The notes: generated from the sequence alone by a model not told the origin. A stretch of 64,000 nucleotides of DNA from Candidatus Eremiobacteraceae bacterium (GCA_035710745.1 DASTCX010000018.1:228754-292753); one strand, 5' to 3'; counted from the stretch's first letter, positions 35,313-44,861 are shown. Numbers and translations: made by a program.

Positions 35313-35567
35313 GATGCGGTTTGGCTCAACCTGCGCCGAAACTTTAGCTTGACTCTACGCTCAAGCGCTTCGACGTGCCCCAGGGAGACTACGAGCGTTA
35401 GGGGATTCGGCATATGAGCAGCCGCGTTGCTCCACGGAGGGCCCGCCCGACGATGCCGTCGAAATCGTCTGGCACCGTTCGAGGACGCACGGCCCCCACC
35501 GGCGACAGTGCGATCCGCTTGCGCCGGAATCCGTCAGTGCGCTCAAGCCACATTGGGAGTCATGGTC
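35313..35567. other. Upstream region of the propeller lipoprotein
   Basis: Holds a half-site TTAGGGGATTC at 35399-35409 that resembles the LuxR-box family, but no -10 box lies at the family distance. Nothing else is recognised. Confidence 0.3.
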
Positions 35568-36560
35568 ATGTTGCGTCGCGTAATTTTGGCACTCTGCCTC
35601 ACCGCCGTCGCCGGATGCGCTTCGCACGCCAGCACCGGCGTCGTTCCTCCGGCGCCTTCACGACCCGCGCAAGGCGTGGAGCCCGACTCCGTCACTTTCT
35701 CGACTCACCAAATCCCGGACGTCTATCGAATGGCGCCCGGCCACGACGGAAACGTTTGGTTCATCGGCGACCCCTCGAAGATGCCGATGACGTTCGGGCG
35801 CATCAACCCGCAGACTTGGCAAGTCGACGTGGCAACGCTGCCGACGAATCCACGGGCGATCACCCCCAATCCGGACGGCAACATGTACGTTGCGGCCGAC
35901 GGGTGCAACCTATACCAGGTGCATCCGGACATGACGTTCACGACCTTTCAGTACAGCTGCTCGAATTCCAACATCGGAAAAAATATCGTTACCGGTTATG
36001 ACGGGCGCATCTGGATCGTCGACGGATCCAACGTCATAACGCGCGTGTCGACGGCCGGTCAGGCGTCGACGCTGCAGATGCCCGATTTGATGTTTTCGAT
36101 CATGCGCGGCAATTCGACCGGCCGCGCCATGTTCGCGCAGGGCTTCAACGAGCAAGACGGCTCGTACACGTACTATCGCATCGCCCCCGACGACAGCGTC
36201 ACCTCGGCGCAGGTGTACATGGGGCTGACCACGGTCGGACACGACGGCATGATTTGGGGATTCGCAGCGGCCACGTCGCGGAACACGCCCCAGTTCATGG
36301 TACGCATGGCCGACGATCTGACGTTCACGCAGTTCCCCGTATCGAACAAGGTCACGGCGGTCAAGGTGCTTCCGCACGCGAACTTCATGCTTATGCCAGC
36401 TCCGGTCGCAACGAAAATCTTCCGATTCAACACGACAAAGGATGTACTCGCGCCGGGTTGGCCCGACGCAGGCGAGATCGAAGACGCGATCATCGGGCCG
36501 AACCGCACGCTGTGGCTGACGAACGACGGACTCGACGTCTACGTCGGAACGATCAACTAG
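35568..36560 (+). CDS. Lipoprotein with Vgb-like beta-propeller (locus B)
   Basis: 330 aa from the ATG at 35568, with GGGAG 9 nt upstream. The lipobox AVAGC gives Cys at about 15. Repeated blades N-V-W-F-I-G, G-N-M-Y-V-A-A-D-G and G-R-I-W-I-V-D match the streptogramin-lyase/NHL type seen at 12370-13611, but no Ig-like domain follows. Convergent with the large protein gene of locus B. The two stop codons share the palindrome CTAG at 36557-36560. Confidence 0.8.
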   Translation: MLRRVILALCLTAVAGCASHASTGVVPPAPSRPAQGVEPDSVTFSTHQIPDVYRMAPGHDGNVWFIGDPSKMPMTFGRINPQTWQVDVATLPTNPRAITPNPDGNMYVAADGCNLYQVHPDMTFTTFQYSCSNSNIGKNIVTGYDGRIWIVDGSNVITRVSTAGQASTLQMPDLMFSIMRGNSTGRAMFAQGFNEQDGSYTYYRIAPDDSVTSAQVYMGLTTVGHDGMIWGFAAATSRNTPQFMVRMADDLTFTQFPVSNKVTAVKVLPHANFMLMPAPVATKIFRFNTTKDVLAPGWPDAGEIEDAIIGPNRTLWLTNDGLDVYVGTIN

Positions 36561-38620
36561 TCGTGGACGAGCAGCAGTCCTGACTCCGGCGCTATCTTGT
36601 CCATTCCGAGGGTGAACATCGAGAATACGAGCGCGCCGCCGTGCGGAGATGTGTCGCAGCCGCCGAGGTTACCCGGCGCGCACTGAATTTCGTTGTTATA
36701 ACCGACGACGCGATTGTAGCCGGTGCCGTGGGCAGGAAACCACGTCGATTGAACGGTGATTGCGCTCGTCGATTCGTTCAGGCATACCGCCATATAGTTC
36801 GCGGAGACCGATGACGAGAAGGCCGAGCTGATCGGCACGGCGTCGAAGTAGGCGTCGTCGAACTCGTTGCAGACGACTCCGGCCGCCGTCCCCTTGAAGT
36901 CGGTATTCCCGGTACACGTACCTGAAATCAACAGATCCACCCAGCCGTGGTCGCCCGCCGCGTCGTGCGCATCGCACCCGTTGCCCATGTGGCCGTCCGT
37001 GCTCGCCGACTGGTCGAGCATGGCCGTGAACGCGCTCATGGACTTGTTCGGGCCCGTAACCATGAGGTGCTGATCGGGATACGTGTTCGCGTAGGCAAAA
37101 TCGTCGTTGTCAATCGACTCGCGATCAATGATGTTCCAGATTCCGCCGTTGTAAGAACCGAAGAGGAGCACGAGCGCGGTGTGGATCGTCCGCTCTTGGT
37201 CCTTGATTGCGGCCGTCCAGTTGCCGCTGTGGCAGCTCGAAATGGAGATTTTGCCGCATTCGTAATCGTCGACGAAGGCGAACTGGCCTTGCGCGAATGC
37301 CCCCTGGAGCAGCGACATCGTGTTCGCAAAGTGAGGCCATGATCGCGTATCCGGACACAGCGTGGCGGCGAGCCCTCCGGTGCAGCCCGAATGCGGGGGG
37401 TTGAAGCCCCAGGCCACTTCCTCGAACTCGCCGTACGCGACGTTGGAGGCCGTAAACGGCGTCGTCGCCAGCTTCATGAAGTTCGAACTCGGCAGGCCCG
37501 TCGACAGTCCGTTGAAACCGAAAAGAAACGACCCGGATCCCGGCTCGCTGCCGCCTGTATTGCGGTTCATCGACGTCCAGAATCCGATGCGATCCGCGAC
37601 CATGGCGGCGTCACCCGTGCCGTCTCCGCCCGCCGGGTACTCCTGAGTCGTGACGGTACTGCTAGAGGCGTTGCACGGATTCGTATTCATGGATGATCCA
37701 GGCGCGAGGCCCGTGCACTTGCTCGTCGTGACCAAGCTGGCAATCGTCGTCGGGGACTGATCCGTTTGCCACAGAAACATCCGGTTGAGGCCCTGGTCGG
37801 CGCAGCTCGAGCACGTTCCGCGGTAGTACGTCTGCCATGCTGCGCGGTAGGTCGCCGACCCCATGTTCGCAATGTAATCCTGTGGGTACTCCGTCGAACC
37901 GCCGTTGGTGCACGTGCCGGTCGTGAAGTAGATGCGATTGGACTTTACGACGCCGCCGCCGGACAGATGGAGTAGCCAGCTTTCCGTCGCACCCGACGTG
38001 TTGAGGAGCCATCTTGCCAGCTTGATGCCGGTGTCGAACGGTGCAGTGCACAACGCGCCTTGGCTCGGCAAGGATGACGGCTGAGAGGCGTCGTCGTTGG
38101 AATGCACGATGCTTGGATTCGAATAGTGGATTGGGCGCGCATGGCCGGTCGTCAGGGACGTCGTCCCCATGGCCGCCGTCCACGGATAACCGGAGCCGGT
38201 TGACGGATCGTTCGCGTCGAGCCAGGACTTGTCGGTCTTGAAATCCCCCTGTTCCTCCAACAGGTCGACGTATTGGTTCATCGTGCCCTGCGATTCGCTG
38301 GTCGACCCGTTGTTCGGGTTGCCGTCGAGGGTGAGGATGATCCTTCGGGCGGGTATGCACGTGACGTTGTCGACGCCGACGAGCCCGTTCATCAGCCACG
38401 TCGACGGCCCGACCGTGCATGACTGCCCCAGCGTCGGCGTGGAGGTCGGAGCGGGCGACGCGTTGCACGAGACGTTCGTCGGCGGGCCGCACGGATTTCC
38501 GCTGCCGGCGTACGGGTCGCGTCCCATGCCTCCCGCGTCCGCCGCGGAGAAGGTGGCGATCAGCAACGTCGCCGTCGCGACGACGAGCGCCCTGCGGGAA
38601 CCTCGTCGGAAGCTGAGCAC
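36557..38620 (-). CDS. Large secreted Cys-rich protein (locus B)
   Basis: 687 aa from a GTG at 38620, 5 nt after the stop of the fibre-like gene. A longer frame would overlap that gene by about 300 nt. The signal peptide is ALVVATATLLIATFSAADA. About 24 Cys and many Trp/Gly turns suggest a disulfide-rich extracellular protein. DYECGKISISSCHSGNW and ESIDNDDFAYANTYPDQHLM look like substrate-facing loops, but no family can be named. It is the positional counterpart of the 720-aa protein of locus A and shares its general composition. Third gene of the operon under site E. Confidence 0.7.
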   Translation of the reverse strand: MLSFRRGSRRALVVATATLLIATFSAADAGGMGRDPYAGSGNPCGPPTNVSCNASPAPTSTPTLGQSCTVGPSTWLMNGLVGVDNVTCIPARRIILTLDGNPNNGSTSESQGTMNQYVDLLEEQGDFKTDKSWLDANDPSTGSGYPWTAAMGTTSLTTGHARPIHYSNPSIVHSNDDASQPSSLPSQGALCTAPFDTGIKLARWLLNTSGATESWLLHLSGGGVVKSNRIYFTTGTCTNGGSTEYPQDYIANMGSATYRAAWQTYYRGTCSSCADQGLNRMFLWQTDQSPTTIASLVTTSKCTGLAPGSSMNTNPCNASSSTVTTQEYPAGGDGTGDAAMVADRIGFWTSMNRNTGGSEPGSGSFLFGFNGLSTGLPSSNFMKLATTPFTASNVAYGEFEEVAWGFNPPHSGCTGGLAATLCPDTRSWPHFANTMSLLQGAFAQGQFAFVDDYECGKISISSCHSGNWTAAIKDQERTIHTALVLLFGSYNGGIWNIIDRESIDNDDFAYANTYPDQHLMVTGPNKSMSAFTAMLDQSASTDGHMGNGCDAHDAAGDHGWVDLLISGTCTGNTDFKGTAAGVVCNEFDDAYFDAVPISSAFSSSVSANYMAVCLNESTSAITVQSTWFPAHGTGYNRVVGYNNEIQCAPGNLGGCDTSPHGGALVFSMFTLGMDKIAPESGLLLVHD

Positions 38621-38625
38621 CGTCG

Positions 38626-40578
38626 CTACTTTCCGCCGACGATGAAGACCATGAACGATTGGCTGTTGCCGGGATTGGTCGCCGTGCCGCTCGTGTTGAA
38701 CCACGTCACGACGCAGCTCGACGTTCCGGGGACCGCCCGCGGAAACAGGTTCGCGGTGACGCTCAAGTTCGTCACGAAGCACATCGGTGCCGTGTTGTAC
38801 GCGTTCGGATACGCGATCGTGAAATTGTTCGACGTGTTCGCGGACCCGGTCGTCACCTTGCACGCGAAGCCGTTCACCATTGCCGTCGAGCCGCCGCCGT
38901 TGGGCATCGTTATCGAACACGAGGTGTCGGCTGCGATGATGCCGTCCTGCCCGATGTCTATCTGGCCGTTGCCGAGCGCGCCGGTGACGCCGGCGGCGTT
39001 GGCCGAGAGGAATCCTCCTTGTCCGTTCTGGTTACTGTTCGCCGTGAAATTGCCGCCGAGGATCGTCAGATCGCCGCGGCACTTGAGGATCATGAGGGAG
39101 GGCGTCGACGTGCTCCCCGATCCGCCCGTGTTCCACGAAACGCACTTTTGATTGGTGCCGCCTGACGTGTCGCCTTGGAGCAGGAACATGAGACAATCTT
39201 GCGGTTGGGCGTTGCAGTTGAAGGTTAGGGTGTGCGACGTCTTGCCCGAGTCGCCGTTCTGCCCGCCTTCGAAGTTGATGTCGTACGGCACGTTGTTCGC
39301 GCCGTTGCCGTTCGTCGGCACGACGATCGTGACGATGCCCTGCTCGTTGCCGTCGGCGCCCTGGATGTTCGGCGCGGTGTAGACCCAACCGCCCGTCGCG
39401 CCCGTCGCGGCGGAGTAAAGCGTGCACCCGACCGCGGTCGCCGTGCAGCCCACGGTGCCGCCGGCCGTGATAGCGATCGAACCCGTCGCGTGCGTTTTCG
39501 AGAAAAGCCCCGTGAACTGCGTCATCGTCGTCGAGACGACCGGGACCTGGTCGAGGCTCGTGCCCGTGTCGACGTAGAGCAACTGGCCGGTCGTGATCCC
39601 GGCCATCGACGCCGGCGTCACGGTGACCGGCAGCACGATCGGCGTGAATGTGTAGCTCGCGCTGACGTGACTGTTCGCGTACGTGGCGGTGAACGTGTTC
39701 CCGGCCGGCGTCGCCGTGACGGTCACGGTCTCGGTGTTCGTCGTGTCCGAGATCTTCAGGACCGCCCCGACGACGATTCCGTTGCCCGCGTCGGTTCCGG
39801 ACGACAGCGTCAGCGTCGTGGAGCCGCTGAAGGTCGAGCCGGGTGCGACGTTCGTGAACGTCGTGAACGGCGGGAAGACCGAGCTGTTCGTGTTCGTGCT
39901 GACGCTCTGGGTAAGGGCCGTATTGCCCGAGTTGGACAGCCCTCCGGCGGTGACGGTACCGGAGAACGAGGGCGCGGCGGTCGTGGCGACCGTCGGCGCC
40001 GCGCCGCCCGTGCTCGTCAAGTTGGAACCGGCCGTCAGCGACTGCAGGCAGTTCGTGTTCGAGACGAGGTTCTTCGAGCCGTCGGACCCGACGCAGTTCG
40101 ACGCCGTCAGCGTCGACGAGCTTATCTGGCCCGCGTTGACCGTCCCGAGCGTCGACGTCCCCGTGACCTGCAAGGTTCCGCCGATCGAAGCGTTGTTCGT
40201 GATCGTGACGGCCGTGCCGGCCGCGCTGAAGGTCACGGCACCGCTGAAGGTTTGCGAGCCGGTGACGGGGCTGCACAGCGAGGCGATGCCGCTCGTCACG
40301 CAGAGCGTCGTCTGATCGAAGAAAATCGCCGGCCCCGCCCCCGAGTACGGGTCGAGCGCGACGACGATTTGCGACCGATCGCCGCTTGGCACGTCCTGGA
40401 CATCGAGAACCGCGCTCCCGCCGTTGACGGCACGGACGGCAATCGCCTCGTCGCCTTGAACCCACCGCTCTCCCACCCAAGCGGTGCCGCGCAGATGCAG
40501 CGTCGCCTTCACCGCCGTTCCGACGCCCTGCGTCGGCGGCGCCACGGCGATTGCCGCCGCGAGAATGAGCGGGAACAT
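38626..40578 (-). CDS. Secreted fibre-like surface protein (locus B)
   Basis: 650 aa. The ATG directly follows the upstream stop (TAG-ATG). The signal peptide is MFPLILAAAIAVAPPTQG. An N-terminal strand region (GTAWVGERWVQGDEAIAVRA) recalls the GERLVIDGH region of the 9110 protein. A long Thr/Ser/Gly stalk follows (TFSGAVTFSAAGTAVTITNN) with a phage-tail-fibre-like C-terminal domain (YPNAYNTAPMCFVTN...FMVFIVGG). Paralogue of the locus A fibre protein in layout, about 280 residues longer. Confidence 0.75.
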   Translation of the reverse strand: MFPLILAAAIAVAPPTQGVGTAVKATLHLRGTAWVGERWVQGDEAIAVRAVNGGSAVLDVQDVPSGDRSQIVVALDPYSGAGPAIFFDQTTLCVTSGIASLCSPVTGSQTFSGAVTFSAAGTAVTITNNASIGGTLQVTGTSTLGTVNAGQISSSTLTASNCVGSDGSKNLVSNTNCLQSLTAGSNLTSTGGAAPTVATTAAPSFSGTVTAGGLSNSGNTALTQSVSTNTNSSVFPPFTTFTNVAPGSTFSGSTTLTLSSGTDAGNGIVVGAVLKISDTTNTETVTVTATPAGNTFTATYANSHVSASYTFTPIVLPVTVTPASMAGITTGQLLYVDTGTSLDQVPVVSTTMTQFTGLFSKTHATGSIAITAGGTVGCTATAVGCTLYSAATGATGGWVYTAPNIQGADGNEQGIVTIVVPTNGNGANNVPYDINFEGGQNGDSGKTSHTLTFNCNAQPQDCLMFLLQGDTSGGTNQKCVSWNTGGSGSTSTPSLMILKCRGDLTILGGNFTANSNQNGQGGFLSANAAGVTGALGNGQIDIGQDGIIAADTSCSITMPNGGGSTAMVNGFACKVTTGSANTSNNFTIAYPNAYNTAPMCFVTNLSVTANLFPRAVPGTSSCVVTWFNTSGTATNPGNSQSFMVFIVGGK

Positions 40579-41511
40579 CTACTTCGTCTCCACTTCAAGG
40601 ACGTTGAGACCGCTCGAGCCCGGGACCGCGGCGCTCGACTTGCACGTCAGCGACGAGAATGGCCGGCCGTACGGGTACCAGCTCTTGTACTCGCCCGCCG
40701 CGGGTTGGGCTTGCCACACCGGCCGCCCGGAGTTCGACGTGTTGTCGTAGCACGTTATCGAAGCGCCGCCCGTCAGGTTGACGATGTTGCTCAGCGAGTT
40801 CCATTCGACGCTCAGCAAGACGCCGGACGTGCCCTTGACGATATAGCATTGGTTGTTTGAATTCGTCGCCGGCGCGAGGGGATACACCGATACGTTTTGA
40901 CATCCGGCCGATCCGCCGCCGCTCGAGAAGTCGATTTGAGATATCGTCAAGGCCGCGGTCGCGGACGGCACGACGTTGACCTGGCCGATGAGAGCCGAGC
41001 CCGCGTTGAGCGCGACGCCGCTTGGCACGGCGACGTTGGCCGCGCCGCCGTTTCCCTGCAGCCTGTCCCAAGAGGTTCCGTTGAAGATGCCCATCCCGAT
41101 CACCTGACCCGCGGCCGCGGTCTGTGTGTCGGAGAGGCCCGAAAGCGGCCCGTTGACGTTGAGGACGCCGTTAGCGTCGACGCTCATCGGAAAGAAGTTC
41201 ACGCCATTGTAGCCTTCGACGACTTCGGTGCCGGTTGCGGGCGTCGCCGGAGGAGATGAGCTTGCTATGGATATGAGCGAGACGCACAAGATGACGGAAG
41301 AGACGACGAGCACGAGCTTTTGGGGCTTCATTCTTGAGAGCATCTGGACTGCGATTGAGGCGGTAGGTCGCCCGGTCGCGCCTCGTGCGGTTCGACCATG
41401 GGTTGAATCCGCGTCGCTCGCTGCCGGCGGCGCGGTGGGTCGCAACGACGAGAAACGGGTCACCGTGCGCGGTCGTCTCGCGTTTCGCCTGGCGCGCGGA
41501 CGCTTCGCCAT
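40579..41511 (-). CDS. Small exported or membrane-anchored protein of locus B
   Basis: 310 aa from the ATG at 41511, supported by AAAGGAG 6 nt upstream. The alternative ATG at 41331 would give a classical signal peptide (KLVLVVSSVILCVSLISIAS) without the basic, Arg/Ser-rich 60-residue leader. The mature part is a beta region with NGV/NVNG repeats and a C-terminal domain (SVEWNSLSNIVNLTGGA, CYDNTSNSGRPVWQAQP). It corresponds to the frameshifted protein at 7739-8460. First gene of the 41511-36557 operon. Confidence 0.65.
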   Translation of the reverse strand: MAKRPRARRNARRPRTVTRFSSLRPTAPPAASDADSTHGRTARGATGRPTASIAVQMLSRMKPQKLVLVVSSVILCVSLISIASSSPPATPATGTEVVEGYNGVNFFPMSVDANGVLNVNGPLSGLSDTQTAAAGQVIGMGIFNGTSWDRLQGNGGAANVAVPSGVALNAGSALIGQVNVVPSATAALTISQIDFSSGGGSAGCQNVSVYPLAPATNSNNQCYIVKGTSGVLLSVEWNSLSNIVNLTGGASITCYDNTSNSGRPVWQAQPAAGEYKSWYPYGRPFSSLTCKSSAAVPGSSGLNVLEVETK

Positions 41512-41630
41512 AAAGGTCTCCTTTGGGCCCCCGTGGATCGCGACCGGTCGGACCTGAACGGTTCCCGCCGCGCGCGACACGCCGGACGACGCCGGCGTCG
41601 ACGATCGCCTCCGCTGGAGCGTTGCCGTAG

Positions 41631-41678
41631 ATACTAGTCCGCGGACGGCTCCCGTGCACTAGGGAAACCACCAGTCTT
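41631..41678 (-). promoter_or_regulatory. LuxR-box-like promoter, site E (locus B operon)
   Basis: On the minus strand AGACTGGTGGTTTCCCTAGT is followed 35 nt after ACTG by TAGTAT (41636-41631). It drives the three exported proteins 41511-36557, leader about 110 nt. A plus-strand frame at 41693-41971 has a protein-like first half but no start support; I do not call it. Confidence 0.7.
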
Positions 41679-41861
41679 CGACGCTGCGGTGCGTGATCGA
41701 GCGCCGGGCAGGTCGGACCGACGACTGTGCCGTCACCAAGCCGTTCGGACGTCGGAACCCGGCCTACGTTCTTGTCTCGAAGGGCGCTCGACTCGCGATG
41801 GCGTTCGGGTCCCCGATTGTCGGCTTGAACGCCACGGCATGGTTCATCCGGAGCCGGCCGC

Positions 41862-44606
41862 TTATGCCAAGGTTTCTTCCACCAAGACCGAGGTCAGCGG
41901 AGTTCCGGCGGCGATGCGAGCCGCGATCTCAACCCGAGACCTCAGGCCGCACTTGCCGAGGACGTTGCTGAGATGATACTCGACCGTTCGAGCGCTGATG
42001 TGGAGCCGCTCGCCGATTTCAGAATTCGTCTTTCCCCCGGCGATGAGATTCACGACCGCCGCCTCTCGCTCGGTCAGAAAACCCGCGGGCGAGCGCTTCC
42101 GACCCGGCCTCAGTCCGAGCGATCGAGCCAGCCCGCGAGCGCGTTCGGCGAGCCACCTCGCATCCAGCGCCTCGAATTCTTCGATGAGGACTTTGAAAAG
42201 GTTGCGATCGCCGGTCTGCGTCGCCACGTCGAGTTGAAGTCGAGCGCGACGAAAGCGATCCGACAGTTCTGCCGCGACCGCCAGCAGCGCGGCGGAGCCG
42301 TCGGCGGTTTCGCCGACGGCCAGACGCCAATACGCTTCGGCTTCTCGCGCGAGGATCTGCGCAACCGGCCAGTCGCGACTCTGCCACGCTCGAATGCGGG
42401 CCATCGGCTCCGCTGCCTGCGACGCGTCTCCAGTCTTGAATGCGCAGCGGACCAATCCGACGGCGGCGCGCAACCCGTACACTTCGTTCGCCGAGCCTTC
42501 GCAGGCGCGTCGATAGTGCGCGATCGCAGGGTCAAACGACTCGTTCAGTTCGGCGATCCAGCCCATGATGAAGTCGATAGCGGGTCGCCAGCCTGCGGCA
42601 ACGCGCTCCGAACGCGCGGCGTCGATGGCGTGCGCCGCCCCGTCAAAGTCGCCCAACATGGCGTGGAGCAGCGCCGCGTGGCAATGCGCCTGGGTCGCCA
42701 CCGTGTCTTCCGAAGCCACCGTTGGCACGGTCGCGAGGCAGAGTCCGAGCGCTTCCCGCAACTGTCCCTTGTCGGTCTGGACGTAGGCCAGGTTCATGCG
42801 CAACACCGCCTGGGTCCGTCGGCCGATCGGGTCGGGTATCGCCAATCCGCGACGGCACCAATGCTCGTATAAACCCAGGTCGTGAGACATATCGCAGAGA
42901 TAACAGAGCTTGGTGCAGCAGGCGGCGAGTTCGTCGTTGAGTCCGTTTCGCTCCGCGCGTTTTGCAGCGTCTTCGACGATGCGTATGCCGCTCGCGACGT
43001 CGCCCTTGCGGCCCACGACAACCCCCAGCCAAGCGCCGAGGCTGATCGTCTCGCGAGCATCGGTCCTTTCGTCCGCGCTTGCGAGCCCGCGCCTGAGCGC
43101 GATCTCCGCGCCGTCCAGGTCGCCCTCCCGCTCTCGGACGGAACCGAGCGTGCACATGATGCCGGGCAGAAGCTCGGGGCACGAACGTTCCGCGTCGCCG
43201 GCGGCGGCGTCGAGCGACTTCGCGAAGCGACGACCCTCGACGCCGGCCCTCCGGGCGTGCTCGACGAAGCGAGCGCTGCCGAGAACGCGAAGCTTGTCGG
43301 CCATCGAGCCCGCGCCGCTCTCGAACTCGGCGAACCGCTCGAAGGCCGCGTCGACTTGCCCGAGTTCCAAGAGCGCGCACGCCCTGCCGGCGTTCGCGAT
43401 CGTCGCGTCTTCCTCAGGACGGTCGTCGATCGTGGCGGCCCGATCGAACGCCGCGAGCGCCTCGGTCGGAGATTCGAGGGCGACCCGCTCCCAGCCGATC
43501 GCAAGCAACGCGCGCGAAGCGTCGGCGTTGCGCCGCGCGCCGACGAGGTGATCGATGCGTCGCCACGGATTCTCGACGCGCGAGGCGATGCGGCTGTGGT
43601 ACGACGCCCGCAGCTGCTCGCCCAGCATCTCGTACGCCGCGTCACGGATTAGTTCGTGCTTGAGCGCAACGTCGTGCGCCGTCTCCGACAGAAGTTCCGC
43701 TTCGGCCAGCTCGCCCAGCGCGCGGGCCATCTGGCCCTGCGACATCTTCGAGATGAGCGCGAGTTCGTTCCGGTCGAGGGGGAGTTGATGGACCGCGAGC
43801 AGTCCGGCCACGCGTCGTGAGGCCAGAGACAGCCGATCTATCCGGCCCCGAAGCGCGGCACGCAGCGACCGCGGACAGTCGTCGGGACTCGCGCTGGGCG
43901 CAAGAAGCAGCTCGGCGTAAAGCGGATTGCCGGCCGTGCGCTCGTGCACCCGACGGAACCACGCGTCCGGATGCAACGACCGCGGGCCGAGCTTGAAGGC
44001 GAGTTCACGGATTTCCTCGAGGGTCAGGCCGTCGACGTGGATCCGTTCGGCCAGGCCGTCGCGCGCGAGTCGGTCCGTCAGCCCGGTCGTTCGGCTCGTC
44101 GGTTGGGCCGCGAGATGCCACCGAATCGGCGAATCCTGGAGCCTGTCGATGCAATACGCTATCGCCTCGTTCGTGGCTTGGCTCCCATGTTGCAAGTCGT
44201 CTATCTGAAGCGTCAACTCCCGTTGGCTCGCGGACCGCTCGAGCGCCGCGCGGATATGAGAGGCCCGATCTCGCTCGGGCGCAAGCAACACCGAATCCGC
44301 GAACCGCGACCCGACCAACTTCGCTCGAGCGAGTTGACGGATGATATCGACGAGCGGCTCCAACGCGATGGACGCCGCTGCCCGATGACAACTCGTCCAA
44401 ACCACGGTCGCGTCGTCGTGGCGTTCGCGATACTCGAGCAGCAGACGCGACTTTCCGATCCCCGTTTCGCCGATTAGGATCGACGCCGCCGGCGCCGGCG
44501 CGTCGAGCCGCTCGAGCATCGTCGCCCTGCCGACGAACGACGAGCGCTCCGGTCGCGGTCTTCGCACGCCTTCGCTACGACTAGGGATTACCCGCGGGAG
44601 TGCCAT
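41862..44606 (-). CDS. LuxR-type transcriptional activator with AAA ATPase domain (LAL/MalT-like)
   Basis: 914 aa. The N-terminal SFVGRATMLERL opening precedes Walker A (GETGIGKS, residues 46-53) and a Walker B-like LQIDDLQ near 135: a STAND-type ATPase. A long helical TPR-like middle (about 380-800) follows. The C-terminal LuxR/GerE helix-turn-helix (about 850-910) reads LTEREAAVVNLIAGGKTNSE, then ISARTVEYHLSNVLGKCG. Such regulators bind direct or inverted sites near -35 and activate on ligand binding. Its ATG overlaps site G of the divergent lipoprotein gene. It is the obvious candidate to recognise the ten LuxR-box-like sites (inference). Confidence 0.9.
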   Translation of the reverse strand: MALPRVIPSRSEGVRRPRPERSSFVGRATMLERLDAPAPAASILIGETGIGKSRLLLEYRERHDDATVVWTSCHRAAASIALEPLVDIIRQLARAKLVGSRFADSVLLAPERDRASHIRAALERSASQRELTLQIDDLQHGSQATNEAIAYCIDRLQDSPIRWHLAAQPTSRTTGLTDRLARDGLAERIHVDGLTLEEIRELAFKLGPRSLHPDAWFRRVHERTAGNPLYAELLLAPSASPDDCPRSLRAALRGRIDRLSLASRRVAGLLAVHQLPLDRNELALISKMSQGQMARALGELAEAELLSETAHDVALKHELIRDAAYEMLGEQLRASYHSRIASRVENPWRRIDHLVGARRNADASRALLAIGWERVALESPTEALAAFDRAATIDDRPEEDATIANAGRACALLELGQVDAAFERFAEFESGAGSMADKLRVLGSARFVEHARRAGVEGRRFAKSLDAAAGDAERSCPELLPGIMCTLGSVREREGDLDGAEIALRRGLASADERTDARETISLGAWLGVVVGRKGDVASGIRIVEDAAKRAERNGLNDELAACCTKLCYLCDMSHDLGLYEHWCRRGLAIPDPIGRRTQAVLRMNLAYVQTDKGQLREALGLCLATVPTVASEDTVATQAHCHAALLHAMLGDFDGAAHAIDAARSERVAAGWRPAIDFIMGWIAELNESFDPAIAHYRRACEGSANEVYGLRAAVGLVRCAFKTGDASQAAEPMARIRAWQSRDWPVAQILAREAEAYWRLAVGETADGSAALLAVAAELSDRFRRARLQLDVATQTGDRNLFKVLIEEFEALDARWLAERARGLARSLGLRPGRKRSPAGFLTEREAAVVNLIAGGKTNSEIGERLHISARTVEYHLSNVLGKCGLRSRVEIAARIAAGTPLTSVLVEETLA

Positions 44607-44625
44607 GGCAGCTCCGACTTATGAT
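44579..44625 (+). promoter_or_regulatory. LuxR-box-like promoter, site G
   Basis: GACTAGGGATTACCCGCGGG (44579-44598), then TATGAT at 44620-44625 (offset 36). It lies across the start codon of the divergent AAA/LuxR regulator, so binding there could also repress the regulator. It predicts transcription of the 44680 lipoprotein with a leader of about 48 nt. Confidence 0.6.
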
Positions 44626-44679
44626 GCGAGCCGAGTCCGCGCCATTGCGTCGCGGGCCAGGCCATTGAGGGCGTGACAA

Positions 44680-44838
44680 ATGCTGAAGAGAACGCTGTCG
44701 TTAGGCATCTTCATAGCCGCAATCATCGGTACGTTGTCGGCATGCGGCGTCGCGAGTTCCGTGCACGTTCCGACGAGTGCCGGACAGACGATGCACAGAG
44801 ATTGCGACGTGCCGCAGCAACCCACGTGCCATCCGTAG
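44680..44838 (+). CDS. 52-aa lipoprotein
   Basis: From the ATG at 44680: signal peptide MLKRTLSLGIFIAAIIGTLS with the lipobox LSAC (Cys22), then a 30-residue tail with two more Cys (RDCDVPQQPTCHP). It resembles entericidin-sized lipoproteins in length but not in sequence. It lies downstream of the complete site G promoter and is divergent from the AAA/LuxR regulator, an arrangement that suggests a regulated target. Confidence 0.7.
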   Translation: MLKRTLSLGIFIAAIIGTLSACGVASSVHVPTSAGQTMHRDCDVPQQPTCHP

Positions 44839-44861
44839 GTCCGAGGCTCCGCGCTAAGCAT

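Noticed and set aside
35399..35409. TTAGGGGATTC, resembling the LuxR-box half-site, upstream of the 35568 gene
   Set aside because: No -10 box at 35-36 nt from it and the second half is missing, so it was not counted in the family.
38659..40860. Long plus-strand frames opposite the fibre-like protein gene
   Set aside because: Thr/Ser/Gly repeats in the real gene create open antisense frames rich in Arg and Asp; no motif.
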